Positions 34,460 through 42,493 of a DNA stretch of 64,000 nucleotides are shown piece after piece. Source of the stretch: Dactylosporangium siamense (lineage in GTDB: Bacteria; Actinomycetota; Actinomycetes; Mycobacteriales; Micromonosporaceae). The stretch is from NCBI RefSeq assembly GCF_016862795.1, contig NZ_BONQ01000091.1:1-64000 (forward strand), read 5' to 3'. A program made the translations under genes and the position numbers. Numbering within the stretch: the first letter of the stretch is position 1; each line of letters begins with the position of its first letter. The notes beneath the pieces are model-generated. The model was not told the origin of the DNA and did no database searches. It was given only the letters and a program-made list of their open reading frames with translations.

Positions 34460-35308
34460 ATGACAGACGAGAGCATCCGCGAGCCGCAGGTCCTTCGATA
34501 CCGGGACCTCGAGCGGCGCACGTGGGGCGACGAGACCACCGGACGGCTGTGCGACTGGTTCTACGCCGACGACGCGACGATGAACCTCAACATCGTCGGC
34601 ATGCCGCCGAACGGGTCCGCGATCTCCTCGCCCGAGCACCCCACCGTGTTCGGCGCCGACGAGCTCTTCTACGTGCTCGAGGGGCGCATGGTCCAGAGCA
34701 ACCCGGTCACCGGCGAGGTCTTCGTCGTCAACCCGGGTGAGGCCATCTTCTTCCGCAAGGACACCTGGCACTACCAGTGGAACCACAGCAACGTGCAGCT
34801 GCGCATGTTGGAGTTCTTCCAGCCCGCCCCCAAGGCCGGCACGGGCGGCGCCTACGCGCGGGCCCAACCCCCGCTGGACGGCCCGCCGAAGCAGGGCCAG
34901 GACGAGCTGCTCGGCAACTGGCCGATGGCCCGTGACACTCCGCGCGAGCGGACCACCTGGATGATCCGGGAGGCCGACATCCTCTGGCGGATGGAGGGCA
35001 CCACGCGGGGCCGCGAGATCCTCGTGGGCATCCTGGCCAGCACCGAGCACCTCACCGGCGGGAAGATGTCGTTCCTGGGCGGCCAGCGCAGCGACGTCTA
35101 CAGCCACGGCGCCGACAAGGTGATCTTCGTGGAGTCGGGCAACCTGCACGTCGAGCTGACCGGCACGAAGAAGTGGGTCGAGCTGGACGCCTGGGACGGT
35201 GTGCGGATCCCGGCCGGCACGCCGCACTCGTTCTACAACATGAGCCACGAACCCGCCACGTGCCTCTTCTCGGTGGCCGGCGAGTACCGGCCGGGCTGCG
35301 TTGCCTGA
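34460..35308 (+). CDS. double-domain cupin protein
   Basis: Bicupin of 282 residues. The first cupin (about 35-125) has DELFYVLEGRM and PGEAIFFRKDTWHYQWNHS; the second (about 190-280) has HGADKVIFVESGNLHVEL and IPAGTPHSFYN. Several His and Glu metal-ligand positions are present in each half. Bicupins include sugar isomerases, dioxygenases and decarboxylases, so the reaction cannot be fixed. ATG 34460 lies 18 bp after the operator. It overlaps the ROK kinase by eight bases and opens the HutC-controlled operon. Confidence 0.85.
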   Translation: MTDESIREPQVLRYRDLERRTWGDETTGRLCDWFYADDATMNLNIVGMPPNGSAISSPEHPTVFGADELFYVLEGRMVQSNPVTGEVFVVNPGEAIFFRKDTWHYQWNHSNVQLRMLEFFQPAPKAGTGGAYARAQPPLDGPPKQGQDELLGNWPMARDTPRERTTWMIREADILWRMEGTTRGREILVGILASTEHLTGGKMSFLGGQRSDVYSHGADKVIFVESGNLHVELTGTKKWVELDAWDGVRIPAGTPHSFYNMSHEPATCLFSVAGEYRPGCVA

Positions 35309-36266
35309 CATCGCGGTCGGCGGCGGTCACGACACCATCGTGGCCGCCGTCGACTGGGGTGGGACCTGGATCCGGGCGGCCGCCGTGTCCGGCGACCGGA
35401 TCGTGCGCAAGGACCGCCGCGCCAAGCCGGCGAGCCTGGCCGAGCAGTACGTCACCGTCGCCGAGATGGTCCTGCACGCCACCGCGGACCTGGCCCAGCC
35501 TCCGGCGGCGGTGGGCGTGGGACTCGCGGGCGTGGTGCAGGACGGCATCGTCGGCACCGCCGTCAACCTCGGTTTCACCGACGGGACCGACGTCGCGGCG
35601 GCACTGCGCCCGCACCTGCCGCTGCCCACCTATCTGCTCAACGACGCGCAGGCCACCGCGCTGGGTGTGGCGGCGCGCTGGCCGCACGGCACGACCGCCG
35701 TCCTGACCATGGGCACCGGCATCGGCGGAGCGGTGATCAGGGACGGCTCGCTGGACTCCGGGCTCGGCGGCGCCGGCGACTTCGGCCATGTGGTGGTCGA
35801 CGTGTACGGCCCCCGCTGCCCCTGCGGCGGCACCGGCTGCCTCGAGGCGCTGGTCTCCGGACGGGCCCTGGCCGAAGCCGCGGGCGCGCTCGCGGAGGAC
35901 GGGTTGAGTCCCCTGCTCGCCGCCCGCGCACAACTCGGACGCGCCCTGCACGCCGGAGACCTGCAGGACGCCGCCGAGAACGGCGACGGCCAGGCGGCCG
36001 GCGTGCTCGACCGGTCCGCGTTCGCCCTGTCCGCCGGCCTGCGCACGATCGTCGCGACGCACGATCCGCAGCGCATCGTCCTGGCCGGGGCGCCGCTGGC
36101 CCCGGACACGTGGTTCGGCCGGGCGGTGCGAACGCACTGGGATCGCGCCCGGCCGCGCTGGGCCCGCACGGAGCTGCACCACGTGGCGGAGGACGAGGAC
36201 GCGGCACTGCGTGGAGCCGCGTCCTACGCGCTCGGCAGGCTCGCCGCGGCCCGGTCCGGCTCCTGA
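35301..36266 (+). CDS. ROK-family sugar kinase
   Basis: Probable carbohydrate kinase of 321 residues. The ATP-phosphate loop is AVDWGGTWIRAA (about 16-27), the catalytic Asp is in LLNDAQATALG (about 112-122), and the phosphate-2 segment is TMGTGIGGAVI (about 135-145). The zinc-binding ROK signature is intact: GHVVVDVYGPRCPCGGTGC (about 158-176). TTG 35301 overlaps the cupin stop. Without an N-terminal HTH it is an enzyme rather than a repressor. It likely phosphorylates the sugar imported by the nearby transporter. Confidence 0.9.
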   Translation: MPDIAVGGGHDTIVAAVDWGGTWIRAAAVSGDRIVRKDRRAKPASLAEQYVTVAEMVLHATADLAQPPAAVGVGLAGVVQDGIVGTAVNLGFTDGTDVAAALRPHLPLPTYLLNDAQATALGVAARWPHGTTAVLTMGTGIGGAVIRDGSLDSGLGGAGDFGHVVVDVYGPRCPCGGTGCLEALVSGRALAEAAGALAEDGLSPLLAARAQLGRALHAGDLQDAAENGDGQAAGVLDRSAFALSAGLRTIVATHDPQRIVLAGAPLAPDTWFGRAVRTHWDRARPRWARTELHHVAEDEDAALRGAASYALGRLAAARSGS

Positions 36267-36303
36267 CGACCTTCCCTGCCCATCCTTCGTGTGACACACT
36301 CCA

Positions 36304-36326
36304 ACTGGTCCTTCTTGTAGACCAGT
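36304..36326. promoter_or_regulatory. HutC-type operator 2 (DJ-1 gene promoter)
   Basis: ACTGGTC (36304-36310) and GACCAGT (36320-36326) repeat the arms of the first site with the same overall spacing (23 bp end to end). It lies in the 86-bp gap before the DJ-1-like gene at 36353, showing that the second half of the cluster has its own HutC-controlled promoter. Confidence 0.85.
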
Positions 36327-36352
36327 TTTCCTGAGAGGCCAGGTCACTCCTC

Positions 36353-36781
36353 ATGAGTTTGTCCAACCGTTCGATCGTCGTCTTCGCCTTCGACGGCTAC
36401 CAGGAGCTCGAGTTCTGGTATCCGGTCCTGCGCGCTCGGGAGGAGGGGGCGGAGGTCAAGGTCGTCGCTCCGGGGGACGGTCCGTGCGAGAGCCACCTGG
36501 GCTACCCGATCCTCGGGGACACGGTCCCGGACGAGGTCGTGTCCGAGGACGTGGACGCACTGGTGGTGCCGGGGACGGTGACCGGTCGCCCGGCGGTCAG
36601 CGACGAGCAGGTGGCGCTCCTGCGCCGGTTGCGCGCCGCGGAGGTGCCCATCTTCGCCAGCGGCTCCGGCGCCCACCTGGTCCGGGAGCTCGTCCTCGAC
36701 GTCGATCCCGACCGCGTCGCGGTGGACGCCGACGCCCTTCCCTCCCTGTTCACCCGGCTGCGGACCGAGCTGGCCGGCTGA
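36353..36781 (+). CDS. DJ-1/PfpI-family protein lacking the nucleophilic cysteine
   Basis: Short DJ-1 superfamily member (142 residues; family usually about 170-220). The N-terminal FDGYQELEFWYPVL (about 13-26) carries the conserved Glu. The nucleophile-elbow position reads IFASGSGAHL (about 102-111), with no Cys where paralogues have AICHAG. The C-terminal sheet is also shortened. It is probably not catalytic through the usual Cys, and might act as a partner for its full-length paralogue at 37868. First gene after the second HutC operator. Confidence 0.82.
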   Translation: MSLSNRSIVVFAFDGYQELEFWYPVLRAREEGAEVKVVAPGDGPCESHLGYPILGDTVPDEVVSEDVDALVVPGTVTGRPAVSDEQVALLRRLRAAEVPIFASGSGAHLVRELVLDVDPDRVAVDADALPSLFTRLRTELAG

Positions 36782-36815
36782 GCCTCCGCTCGCCGACGTC
36801 GAAGGAGCGTTCGTC

Positions 36816-37856
36816 ATGCAGATCTTCCGTACCGTGCTCGGTGACGTCCCGGCCGAGGAGTCGGGCCGCATCCTCACCCACGAGCACCTGCTCTACGGCT
36901 ACCCCGGGGCCGAGCTGGACCACCGGACCGCGTTCGACCACCCCGCCGCCGTCGAGCGGGTCAGTCGCCAGGTCATCGACGGCATGATTCCCAACGGGTA
37001 CAACACCCTCATCGACATGACCCCGGCCGAGGTCGGCCGCCACCCGCAGTTCATGGTGGACGTCGCCAAGCGCACCGGCATCAACGTCGTGGCGATCACC
37101 GGGTTCTTCCCGGAGCGTATGGGCGTGCCGTACTACTGGCGCCGGCAGACCATCGAGGAGCTCACCGAGTTCTTCGTGCGCGACCTCACCGAGGGCATGG
37201 TGTTCGCGTGGCAGCAGACGCCGTACAAGGCCGGCGCCATCAAGATCGCCACCGGTCAGGAGAGCGTCTTCCCCAAGCCGAGCCCGGTGGGCGCGTACGG
37301 TCGCCACGTCCACGAGGTGGAGGACCGCCTGATCCGGGCGGCCGGCAAGGCGGCCATGGCAACCGGCTGCGGCATCAACACCCACATCGACCCGATGGAC
37401 TTCGAGGTCACGAACCCCGGGCGCGAGCAGCTCGAGATCCTCGACGAGGTCGGCATGGACCTGTCCAAGGTGATCATCGGCCACGCCTTCGTGCCACCGC
37501 AGGTCAACATGATGCGCGAGATCCTCAAGATGGGCGCGAACGTCCAGCTGGATCACATCGGCATCCCCTGGCGCGTCGGCAGCGCCGAGGAGCTGGACGA
37601 GGCGATGGCCAATGCCCTCATCGAGCTCATCGAGGACGGCTACCTGGATCGCATCGTCCTGTCGTTCGACCGGTGGTTCTTCAACCCCCGGGCGACGGTC
37701 ACCGAGTCCGACCCGCAGCTGGAGAACGAGAAGGTCAACCTCAACTACATGTTCACCAGCTGGGTGCCGCGCCTGAAGGCCAAGGGCGTCACCGACGCAC
37801 AGCTCGACCAGATCATGATTCACAACCCCCGACGCATCCTGTCGATCGCGGTCTGA
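36816..37856 (+). CDS. phosphotriesterase-family metal-dependent hydrolase (lactonase-like)
   Basis: TIM-barrel hydrolase of 346 residues with the complete binuclear-metal set of the phosphotriesterase family: HEH in ILTHEHLLYG (about 20-25), bridging Lys in GAIKIATG (about 146), His in INTHIDPM (about 188), His in VIIGHAFV (about 217) and the catalytic Asp in VLSFDRWFF (about 284). Natural members in sugar clusters are usually lactonases or sugar-phosphate/ester hydrolases rather than organophosphatases. ATG 36816 follows GAAGGAG. It lies between two DJ-1 paralogues in one operon. Confidence 0.9.
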   Translation: MQIFRTVLGDVPAEESGRILTHEHLLYGYPGAELDHRTAFDHPAAVERVSRQVIDGMIPNGYNTLIDMTPAEVGRHPQFMVDVAKRTGINVVAITGFFPERMGVPYYWRRQTIEELTEFFVRDLTEGMVFAWQQTPYKAGAIKIATGQESVFPKPSPVGAYGRHVHEVEDRLIRAAGKAAMATGCGINTHIDPMDFEVTNPGREQLEILDEVGMDLSKVIIGHAFVPPQVNMMREILKMGANVQLDHIGIPWRVGSAEELDEAMANALIELIEDGYLDRIVLSFDRWFFNPRATVTESDPQLENEKVNLNYMFTSWVPRLKAKGVTDAQLDQIMIHNPRRILSIAV

Positions 37857-37867
37857 CGGAGGACTGA

Positions 37868-38533
37868 ATGGAACTGCAGAAGGCTCGAGTGGCCGTCCTG
37901 GCCGAGAACCTGTACCAGGAGCTGGAGCTGTGGTACCCGGTCCTGCGACTGCGTGAGGCCGGTGTACAGGTCACGATCGTGGGCTCCCGCGCGGGCGAGG
38001 TGTACGCCAGCAAGCTGGGCTACCCGGCGGTGGCCGAGGTCGGCATCGCGGATGTGTCGCCCGACGACTTCGACGCGGTGATCGTGCCCGGCGGCTTCTC
38101 GCCCGAGTACCTGCGCCGGGAACCGCGCTTCGTCGAGTTCGTCCGCGCCCTGAACGACCGGGCCGCCCCGGTCGCGGCGATCTGCCACGCGGGGTGGCTG
38201 CTGGCGACGGCGGACATCGTGAAGGGGCGGGCCGTCACGTCGGTCCCCGTCATCAAGGACGACGTGATCCACGCCGGCGGCGACTGGCGCAACGAGGCCG
38301 TCGTGGTCGACGGCAACCTCATCACCTCGCAGCTGCCCAACGACCTGCCCCAGTTCCTCACCCGGATCCTCGACGCCCTGGCCGACAGCGACGCGAAGGG
38401 TGGTGAGGTCCCGGCCGTCGTCCGTGATGCCACGCCGAGCTCGGCGGTCTACCGCGCGGCCGCCGTGGTGAAGAACCGCGCGGCCGGGCCGGGATCGGCC
38501 AACTACCGGGCCTACGCGGTGGCCGGCGAGTGA
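37868..38533 (+). CDS. DJ-1/PfpI-family protein with intact Cys elbow
   Basis: DJ-1 superfamily protein of 221 residues. The N-terminal NLYQELELWYPVLRLREAGV (about 12-31) contains the active-site Glu. The nucleophile elbow AAICHAGWLLA (about 101-111) retains Cys and the following His. The C-terminal region (about 170-221) extends past the usual family end. Possible activities include glyoxalase-like hydration, amidase or isomerase chemistry; context suggests sugar-derivative processing. It overlaps the SDR by four bases and is 11 bp after the phosphotriesterase-fold gene. Its N-terminus is clearly homologous to the protein at 36353. Confidence 0.87.
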   Translation: MELQKARVAVLAENLYQELELWYPVLRLREAGVQVTIVGSRAGEVYASKLGYPAVAEVGIADVSPDDFDAVIVPGGFSPEYLRREPRFVEFVRALNDRAAPVAAICHAGWLLATADIVKGRAVTSVPVIKDDVIHAGGDWRNEAVVVDGNLITSQLPNDLPQFLTRILDALADSDAKGGEVPAVVRDATPSSAVYRAAAVVKNRAAGPGSANYRAYAVAGE

Positions 38534-39270
38534 CCGTCGCGCTGGTCGCCGGCGGCGCCACCGGCATCGGACGGGCAACCGTCCGGGCCCTGCGCGCCGC
38601 CGGGACCGACGTCTACCTGGCCGACGTCAACGACTCGGCGGCCCGGGAGGTGGCCGCGCAGGAGGCCCCGGGGCGGATCGTCGTGGGGCACCACGACCTG
38701 GCCGACCGGCACGCGCCGAAGGCCGCGGTGGACGCCGCCCTGGAGGCGTTCGAGCGGCTCGACCACGTCGTCGTGACCGCCGGTCTGCACGTCGTCGCTC
38801 CCCTGGAGGCCTTCGCGTTCGAGGCGTGGGAAGCGACCATGGCGGTGAACGTGCGGGCGCCCTACCTGCTGGCTCAGGCGGCCGTGGCGGCGCTGGCCGA
38901 CACCCGCGGCAGCATCGTGTTCACGGGCTCGACCGCGGCCCACCGCGGCAGCCCCGGCACGTTTGCCTATGCCGCGTCCAAGGGCGCGCTCATCAGCCTG
39001 ACCCGATCATTGGCGGTCGAGCTCGCGGGCCGTGGAGTTCGCGTCAACAGCGTGTGCCCTGGGTGGATCGACACCCCGTTCAACGATCCGTACTGGAGTG
39101 CCCAGGCCGACACCGAGGCCGCCCTGAACGGCATCGTCACGCGGGTGCCGCTGGGCCGGCAGGGCGATCCGGAGGAGGTGGCCGCCCTCATCGTGTACCT
39201 GCTCGGTCCGGGCTCCGCCTATCTGACCGGACAATCCGTGGTCATCGATGGTGGTCTGCTCTCCGCCTGA
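38530..39270 (+). CDS. short-chain dehydrogenase/reductase
   Basis: Classical SDR of 246 residues. The cofactor motif GGATGIGRA (about 8-16), the acidic ADVND after beta-2 (about 36-40, suggesting NAD preference), the Ser of VFTGSTAAH (about 136) and YAASK (about 150-154) are all present. Family end motif VVIDGGLLSA closes the protein. The GTG start overlaps the DJ-1 stop. Last gene of the HutC-controlled cluster; probably oxidises a sugar or sugar-acid hydroxyl. Confidence 0.92.
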   Translation: MTVALVAGGATGIGRATVRALRAAGTDVYLADVNDSAAREVAAQEAPGRIVVGHHDLADRHAPKAAVDAALEAFERLDHVVVTAGLHVVAPLEAFAFEAWEATMAVNVRAPYLLAQAAVAALADTRGSIVFTGSTAAHRGSPGTFAYAASKGALISLTRSLAVELAGRGVRVNSVCPGWIDTPFNDPYWSAQADTEAALNGIVTRVPLGRQGDPEEVAALIVYLLGPGSAYLTGQSVVIDGGLLSA

Positions 39271-39331
39271 GCTACGCCAGGCGGGAGACCGGGAGGTGCG
39301 ACGTCACCTTCCGGTGGAAACCCCTGGCTGG

Positions 39332-39643
39332 TCACGGTGGGTCGCGCGGCAGCAGCGGACCGAGCGGACCGAGGTCGAGGTTGAGGTCCTCGGGCGACAG
39401 GCCGAAGTGCTCGCGCAGTTCGGCCATCTGTTCCTCCAGCGCCATGAGGGTCTCGCCGATCCGCTCGATCTGGTCGTCGGTGAGGTCACCGACGTCGACC
39501 CGGCGCAGGGCCTGCCGCTCCATCAGCTGGCGCAGGAGCTCGACGACGGTCAGCACCAGGCTGGCGAACCCGTGCTCGACCGCGTCGCGGTCGACCTCGA
39601 TCCGGCGGCCCAGCCGACGGACCGGCGGCTCGGCCCCGGTCAC
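39332..39643 (-). CDS. gvpK: gas vesicle protein GvpK
   Basis: Accessory gas-vesicle protein of 103 residues. The core RIEVDRDAVEHGFASLVLTV (about 14-33), then LLRQLMERQALRRVD and the acidic helix LTDDQIERIGETLM are typical of GvpK. It is the last gene of the minus-strand operon, overlapping gvpS by four bases. Confidence 0.93.
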   Translation of the reverse strand: MTGAEPPVRRLGRRIEVDRDAVEHGFASLVLTVVELLRQLMERQALRRVDVGDLTDDQIERIGETLMALEEQMAELREHFGLSPEDLNLDLGPLGPLLPRDPP

Positions 39644-39855
39644 GGCGCCCAGTCCCGGCCGACGGGCGGGTCGGCAGCGACCGTGCCGGCCGACGCGATG
39701 AGCGCGCGGAGCGAGATGTACACCAGGTCGACGTCGGCGATGGACAGCGTCACCTCGCCCGTGACGACCACGCCCGTGGAGAGCAGCCGGTCGAGCAGGT
39801 CGACCAGGGCGACCCGTTCGGGCGTCGCCACGGTGCCGTTCGCCGGCGGCGTCAT
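39640..39855 (-). CDS. gvpS: GvpA/GvpS-family gas vesicle protein
   Basis: Short GvpA-fold protein of 71 residues: LVDLLDRLLSTGVVVTGEVT followed by SIADVDLVYISLRALIAS replaces the canonical shell sequence. Position between gvpL and gvpK matches gvpS of Streptomyces. As a divergent minor homologue it is thought to be a shell component or tip/nucleation factor. Overlaps on both sides indicate coupling. Confidence 0.82.
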   Translation of the reverse strand: MTPPANGTVATPERVALVDLLDRLLSTGVVVTGEVTLSIADVDLVYISLRALIASAGTVAADPPVGRDWAP

Positions 39856-40655
39856 CGCGGCGGCTCCTCTTCAGCCGTGACGAATTCGTTCGTGACGAAC
39901 GAGTAGGGCGGCCACGGTCCGGTCAGCTCCAGGTGGAGCCCTGGATGGCGGGCCGCCTGCGCGGTGACCGCGGCGCCGAACCGGTCCGCGTCCCGCCGTT
40001 CGACCAGGTACGCGCCGTTGAGCAGCATCGGCTCCGTCCGGCCGCTGAGGCGGCGGTCCTGTGGCGGATGACGCCGGGCCGCGGCCGCGCAGCCGGTGAG
40101 CGCCGCGTGCACCTCCTCGGCGCCGGCCACCGCCAGTTGCCACCGCTGGTCCTCGGCGGACAGCTGCGCGCGGCGCCGCTGGAGATAGGCCGTTCCCGGG
40201 CGGGCCGTTTCGGCGGGTGGCGTGCCGCTGAGACGTTCGGACGTCGGCACGGCGTATGTCTTCACGCCCCATTCCGTCCGGCCGCTGACCCGGTCCAGCA
40301 CGGCGTCGAAGTCACCGCGCCGCTGCTCGAGCATGGCCCGCAGCCCGGCGTCGTCGCGGTAGACGGTGGTGAGCCGGGCCGGAACCACCGGGCGGGAACG
40401 GCCGACCGTCTCGACGACGGAGTGATGGGCCCGGGCGACCGTCTCCAGCCAGTCCAGGTCCTCGAGGTTGCGGCGCAGGGGCTCCTCCCCGAACTGCGCC
40501 AGGTCCACGGAGCTGACCACCGCGACCAGTCCCCCGGCGTGGACGGTGCGCACGGCGCGACCGCCGATCCCGGCGACGCCGTCCAGCTCGCACGGACCGG
40601 CGTCACGGGTCACGGCGTGCAGCCAGACACCGGCGGGTTGCCGGTTGTCATCCAC
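39852..40655 (-). CDS. gvpL: GvpL/GvpF-family gas vesicle protein
   Basis: A 267-residue GvpL/F protein with two alpha/beta domains: the first has the ferredoxin-like VWLHAVTRD...VHAGGLVAVVSSVDL start and the family segment HHSVVETV...VVPARLTTVY; the last part ends with LTGPWPPYSFV, matching the family motif GPWPPYxF. GTG 40655 overlaps the gvpJ stop by eight bases; a TTG at 40688 is less likely. GvpL is a small scaffold/assembly component that interacts with several minor Gvp proteins. Confidence 0.9.
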   Translation of the reverse strand: MDDNRQPAGVWLHAVTRDAGPCELDGVAGIGGRAVRTVHAGGLVAVVSSVDLAQFGEEPLRRNLEDLDWLETVARAHHSVVETVGRSRPVVPARLTTVYRDDAGLRAMLEQRRGDFDAVLDRVSGRTEWGVKTYAVPTSERLSGTPPAETARPGTAYLQRRRAQLSAEDQRWQLAVAGAEEVHAALTGCAAAARRHPPQDRRLSGRTEPMLLNGAYLVERRDADRFGAAVTAQAARHPGLHLELTGPWPPYSFVTNEFVTAEEEPPR

Positions 40656-41055
40656 GCCGGACCTGCCGGTGTGCTGGCCGGGTGTCAATCGCCCCGGCCC
40701 CAGCCTCCGACGATTCGGCGCCGGCCTCCAACGACTCGGCCCCGGCCTCCAGCGGTTCGGCGCCGGCGGAGCCCGCGGGCAGCTCGCCTCGCGCGCGGGA
40801 CGTGAGCCACGGGTCGTGCTCCCACCAGTCGATGCCCATCTGGCGCGCGGTGTCGACCGAGGCGACCACCAGCCGCAGCTTGAGCGTGAGGAGTTCGATG
40901 TCCAGCAGGCTCACCCGGATGTCGCCCACGATCACGATGCCACGGTCGAGGACGCGCTCCAGGATGTCGCCGAGGTTGGCCGGCTCGTGCCCGGACGTCG
41001 CCGGGCTCGCTGAGCTCGGACCGAACATCGCGCCGGAGTGGGAGGCCTGGGTCAT
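40648..41055 (-). CDS. gvpJ: GvpJ (GvpA-family minor shell protein)
   Basis: GvpA-fold protein of 135 residues. The N-terminal half has the family core LGDILERVLDRGIVIVGDIR and LLDIELLTLKLRLVVASVDTA. The C-terminus is unusual: about residues 95-118 form repeats of the type GAEPLEA / GAESLEA / GAESSEA, encoded by 21-bp DNA repeats. GvpJ is a nucleation/tip protein in other systems. It lies 10 bp after gvpO. Confidence 0.9.
   Translation of the reverse strand: MTQASHSGAMFGPSSASPATSGHEPANLGDILERVLDRGIVIVGDIRVSLLDIELLTLKLRLVVASVDTARQMGIDWWEHDPWLTSRARGELPAGSAGAEPLEAGAESLEAGAESSEAGAGAIDTRPAHRQVRRG
40703..40765. repeat. 21-bp triplicated repeat inside gvpJ
   Basis: Three consecutive 21-bp units (40703-40723, 40724-40744, 40745-40765) share GCCTCC...TCGGC...CCG and encode the Ala/Glu/Ser-rich heptads of the GvpJ tail. 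In-frame units permit length variation without disrupting the gene. Confidence 0.85.
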
Positions 41056-41065
41056 CGCGTGCCAC

Positions 41066-41419
41066 CTAGTCGTCGCCGTGTCCGCGCTGATAGCGGCGGA
41101 CCCGGCGGAACCCGGTCAAGGCCCCGGCGGCGCTGGCCTGCGCCCGGTAGATCGACAGGATGTCGCCGGACGACGGGACGCGCCGCTCCTCGACGACCTC
41201 GACCTCGACCACCCAGCCGTCATCGTCGCGCTCCAGGGCCGTGACACCCGACGGTTGTTTGCCGGTCAGCTCCGCGACGTCCCGCAGGACGGCCTGGGTC
41301 ACGGTCGCCGGTGACAGCGCCTCCCGGGGTCGCCGTTGCGACCTCTCGGCCCGCTCGTCGTAGTCTTCGTCGTACACCTCATCCGCGCGCCTGTCCGCAG
41401 CGGTGCGTCCACCAGGCAC
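41066..41419 (-). CDS. gvpO: gas vesicle protein GvpO
   Basis: GvpO-family protein of 117 residues: an acidic/basic N-terminal tail (DEVYDEDYDERAERSQRR), then VTQAVLRDVAELTGKQP and WVVEVEVVEERRVPSSGDIL, then the conserved Tyr/Arg segment RRYQRG. In streptomycetes gvpO is normally first in the cluster; here it is between gvpG and gvpJ. Start GTG 41419, three bases after the gvpG stop. Confidence 0.9.
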   Translation of the reverse strand: MPGGRTAADRRADEVYDEDYDERAERSQRRPREALSPATVTQAVLRDVAELTGKQPSGVTALERDDDGWVVEVEVVEERRVPSSGDILSIYRAQASAAGALTGFRRVRRYQRGHGDD

Positions 41420-41422
41420 GGA

Positions 41423-41701
41423 TCAGCCCTCCTGCCTCCTGCCGGTCGCAGTCGTCGGTTCCGGTTGCCCGACCGGCCGGACCAGCCGGGCGATGAGTTC
41501 CCGCTGCCGCCGGTCGGCCTCCTCGGGGGCGATCCGACCGGCCGATCTGTCCTGATCGAGCTGCTCGATCTGGCCCCGGATCACGGCCGGGTCGTACAGC
41601 TCGTGCTCGACCTGCTCGCGGATCAGCTCGCCCACCCAGAGCGCCACCCGAACCGGCGCGAAGGGCAGGGTCACGATCCCGCCGATGAGTCCCATGCTCA
41701 C
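41423..41701 (-). CDS. gvpG: gas vesicle protein GvpG
   Basis: Small helical accessory protein of 92 residues. The opening GLIGGIVTLPFAPVRVALWV and following amphipathic helix LIREQVEHELYDPAVIRGQI are typical of GvpG. The GTG start overlaps the gvpF stop. Proposed role is in assembly with GvpF. Confidence 0.93.
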   Translation of the reverse strand: MSMGLIGGIVTLPFAPVRVALWVGELIREQVEHELYDPAVIRGQIEQLDQDRSAGRIAPEEADRRQRELIARLVRPVGQPEPTTATGRRQEG

Positions 41702-42492
41702 TCCCCCGGCTGCAGTTCCGTGACGAAGTCGTATGGTGCCAGCGGGCCGAGCAGCCGGACCTCGACCCGTCCCGCCCAGTCCCGGGCCAGATCCCGCACC
41801 ACCTGTTCCAGCTCCGGCTCCCGGCTGGTCTCGGCGAGCACTGCCACGTTGGCGGCGTCGAGCTCGCCGGCCGCCTCGCGCACGACGACGCCGGCGGTCG
41901 ACGGCTCGATCGCCTGCGCCACCCGTGCGCCGTCCGCCTGCCGCCGAGCGTCGATCGCGGTGTTGATGGCTTCACCGAGCGCGATGCGTTCGCTGCGGGT
42001 CGTCTCCTCCGGCTTGTCCCGGATGCGCACACGGAGCCGTTCGAGCGCCGGATCCGACTCGATCACCTCGCGCAGCACCGCTCCTTCCACGTAGCGGGCG
42101 CGCACGACGTATTCGGCCTTGCCCTCCAGTTCGCGCAGCGCCGCGGCGAACCAGTCGTGGTGGGGCGCGAGGAGCTCGTCGACCGTGGCCTGCCGGTCCG
42201 CCAGCACCGCACCGAAGCGCGCCGGCAGCACCGGCACCACGGCCGCGGTGGCGTCCAGCAGCCGTTCGTGCCCGAGCAGATCATCGGGTGTCCCGAGTGG
42301 ACGGTCGAGGGCCAGCTCGGTCACCAGGGCCGCGATCCGGCCGTGGCGCACCACCGTCACGGTTGCCGACTCGCCGCCAACACCGTGGGCCTCGGGGTCC
42401 GTCTCGACGTCCTCCGGAACGATGCCGTAGACGTAGACTCCCGTTGCCTGCGCCTGTCCGGCCGTGCCGGCGGGTGCGGTGGCCGTCGACAT
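41698..42492 (-). CDS. gvpF: GvpF/GvpL-family gas vesicle protein
   Basis: A 264-residue GvpF/L family protein with GVYVYGIVPEDVE near the N-terminus, the HERLLDATAAVVPVLPARFG signature (about 83-102) and terminal LLGPLAPYDFV. ATG 42492 lies two bases after the gvpA stop region; the frame extends upstream but the ATG begins the conserved protein. GvpF is essential for gas-vesicle initiation in other systems. The cluster thus has one gvpF and one gvpL. Confidence 0.93.
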   Translation of the reverse strand: MSTATAPAGTAGQAQATGVYVYGIVPEDVETDPEAHGVGGESATVTVVRHGRIAALVTELALDRPLGTPDDLLGHERLLDATAAVVPVLPARFGAVLADRQATVDELLAPHHDWFAAALRELEGKAEYVVRARYVEGAVLREVIESDPALERLRVRIRDKPEETTRSERIALGEAINTAIDARRQADGARVAQAIEPSTAGVVVREAAGELDAANVAVLAETSREPELEQVVRDLARDWAGRVEVRLLGPLAPYDFVTELQPGE

Positions 42493-42493
42493 G

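Noticed and set aside
36816-37856. Organophosphate-degrading phosphotriesterase
   Set aside because: The metal site fits the family, but native members in sugar operons are usually lactonases or ester hydrolases; nothing here supports organophosphate activity.
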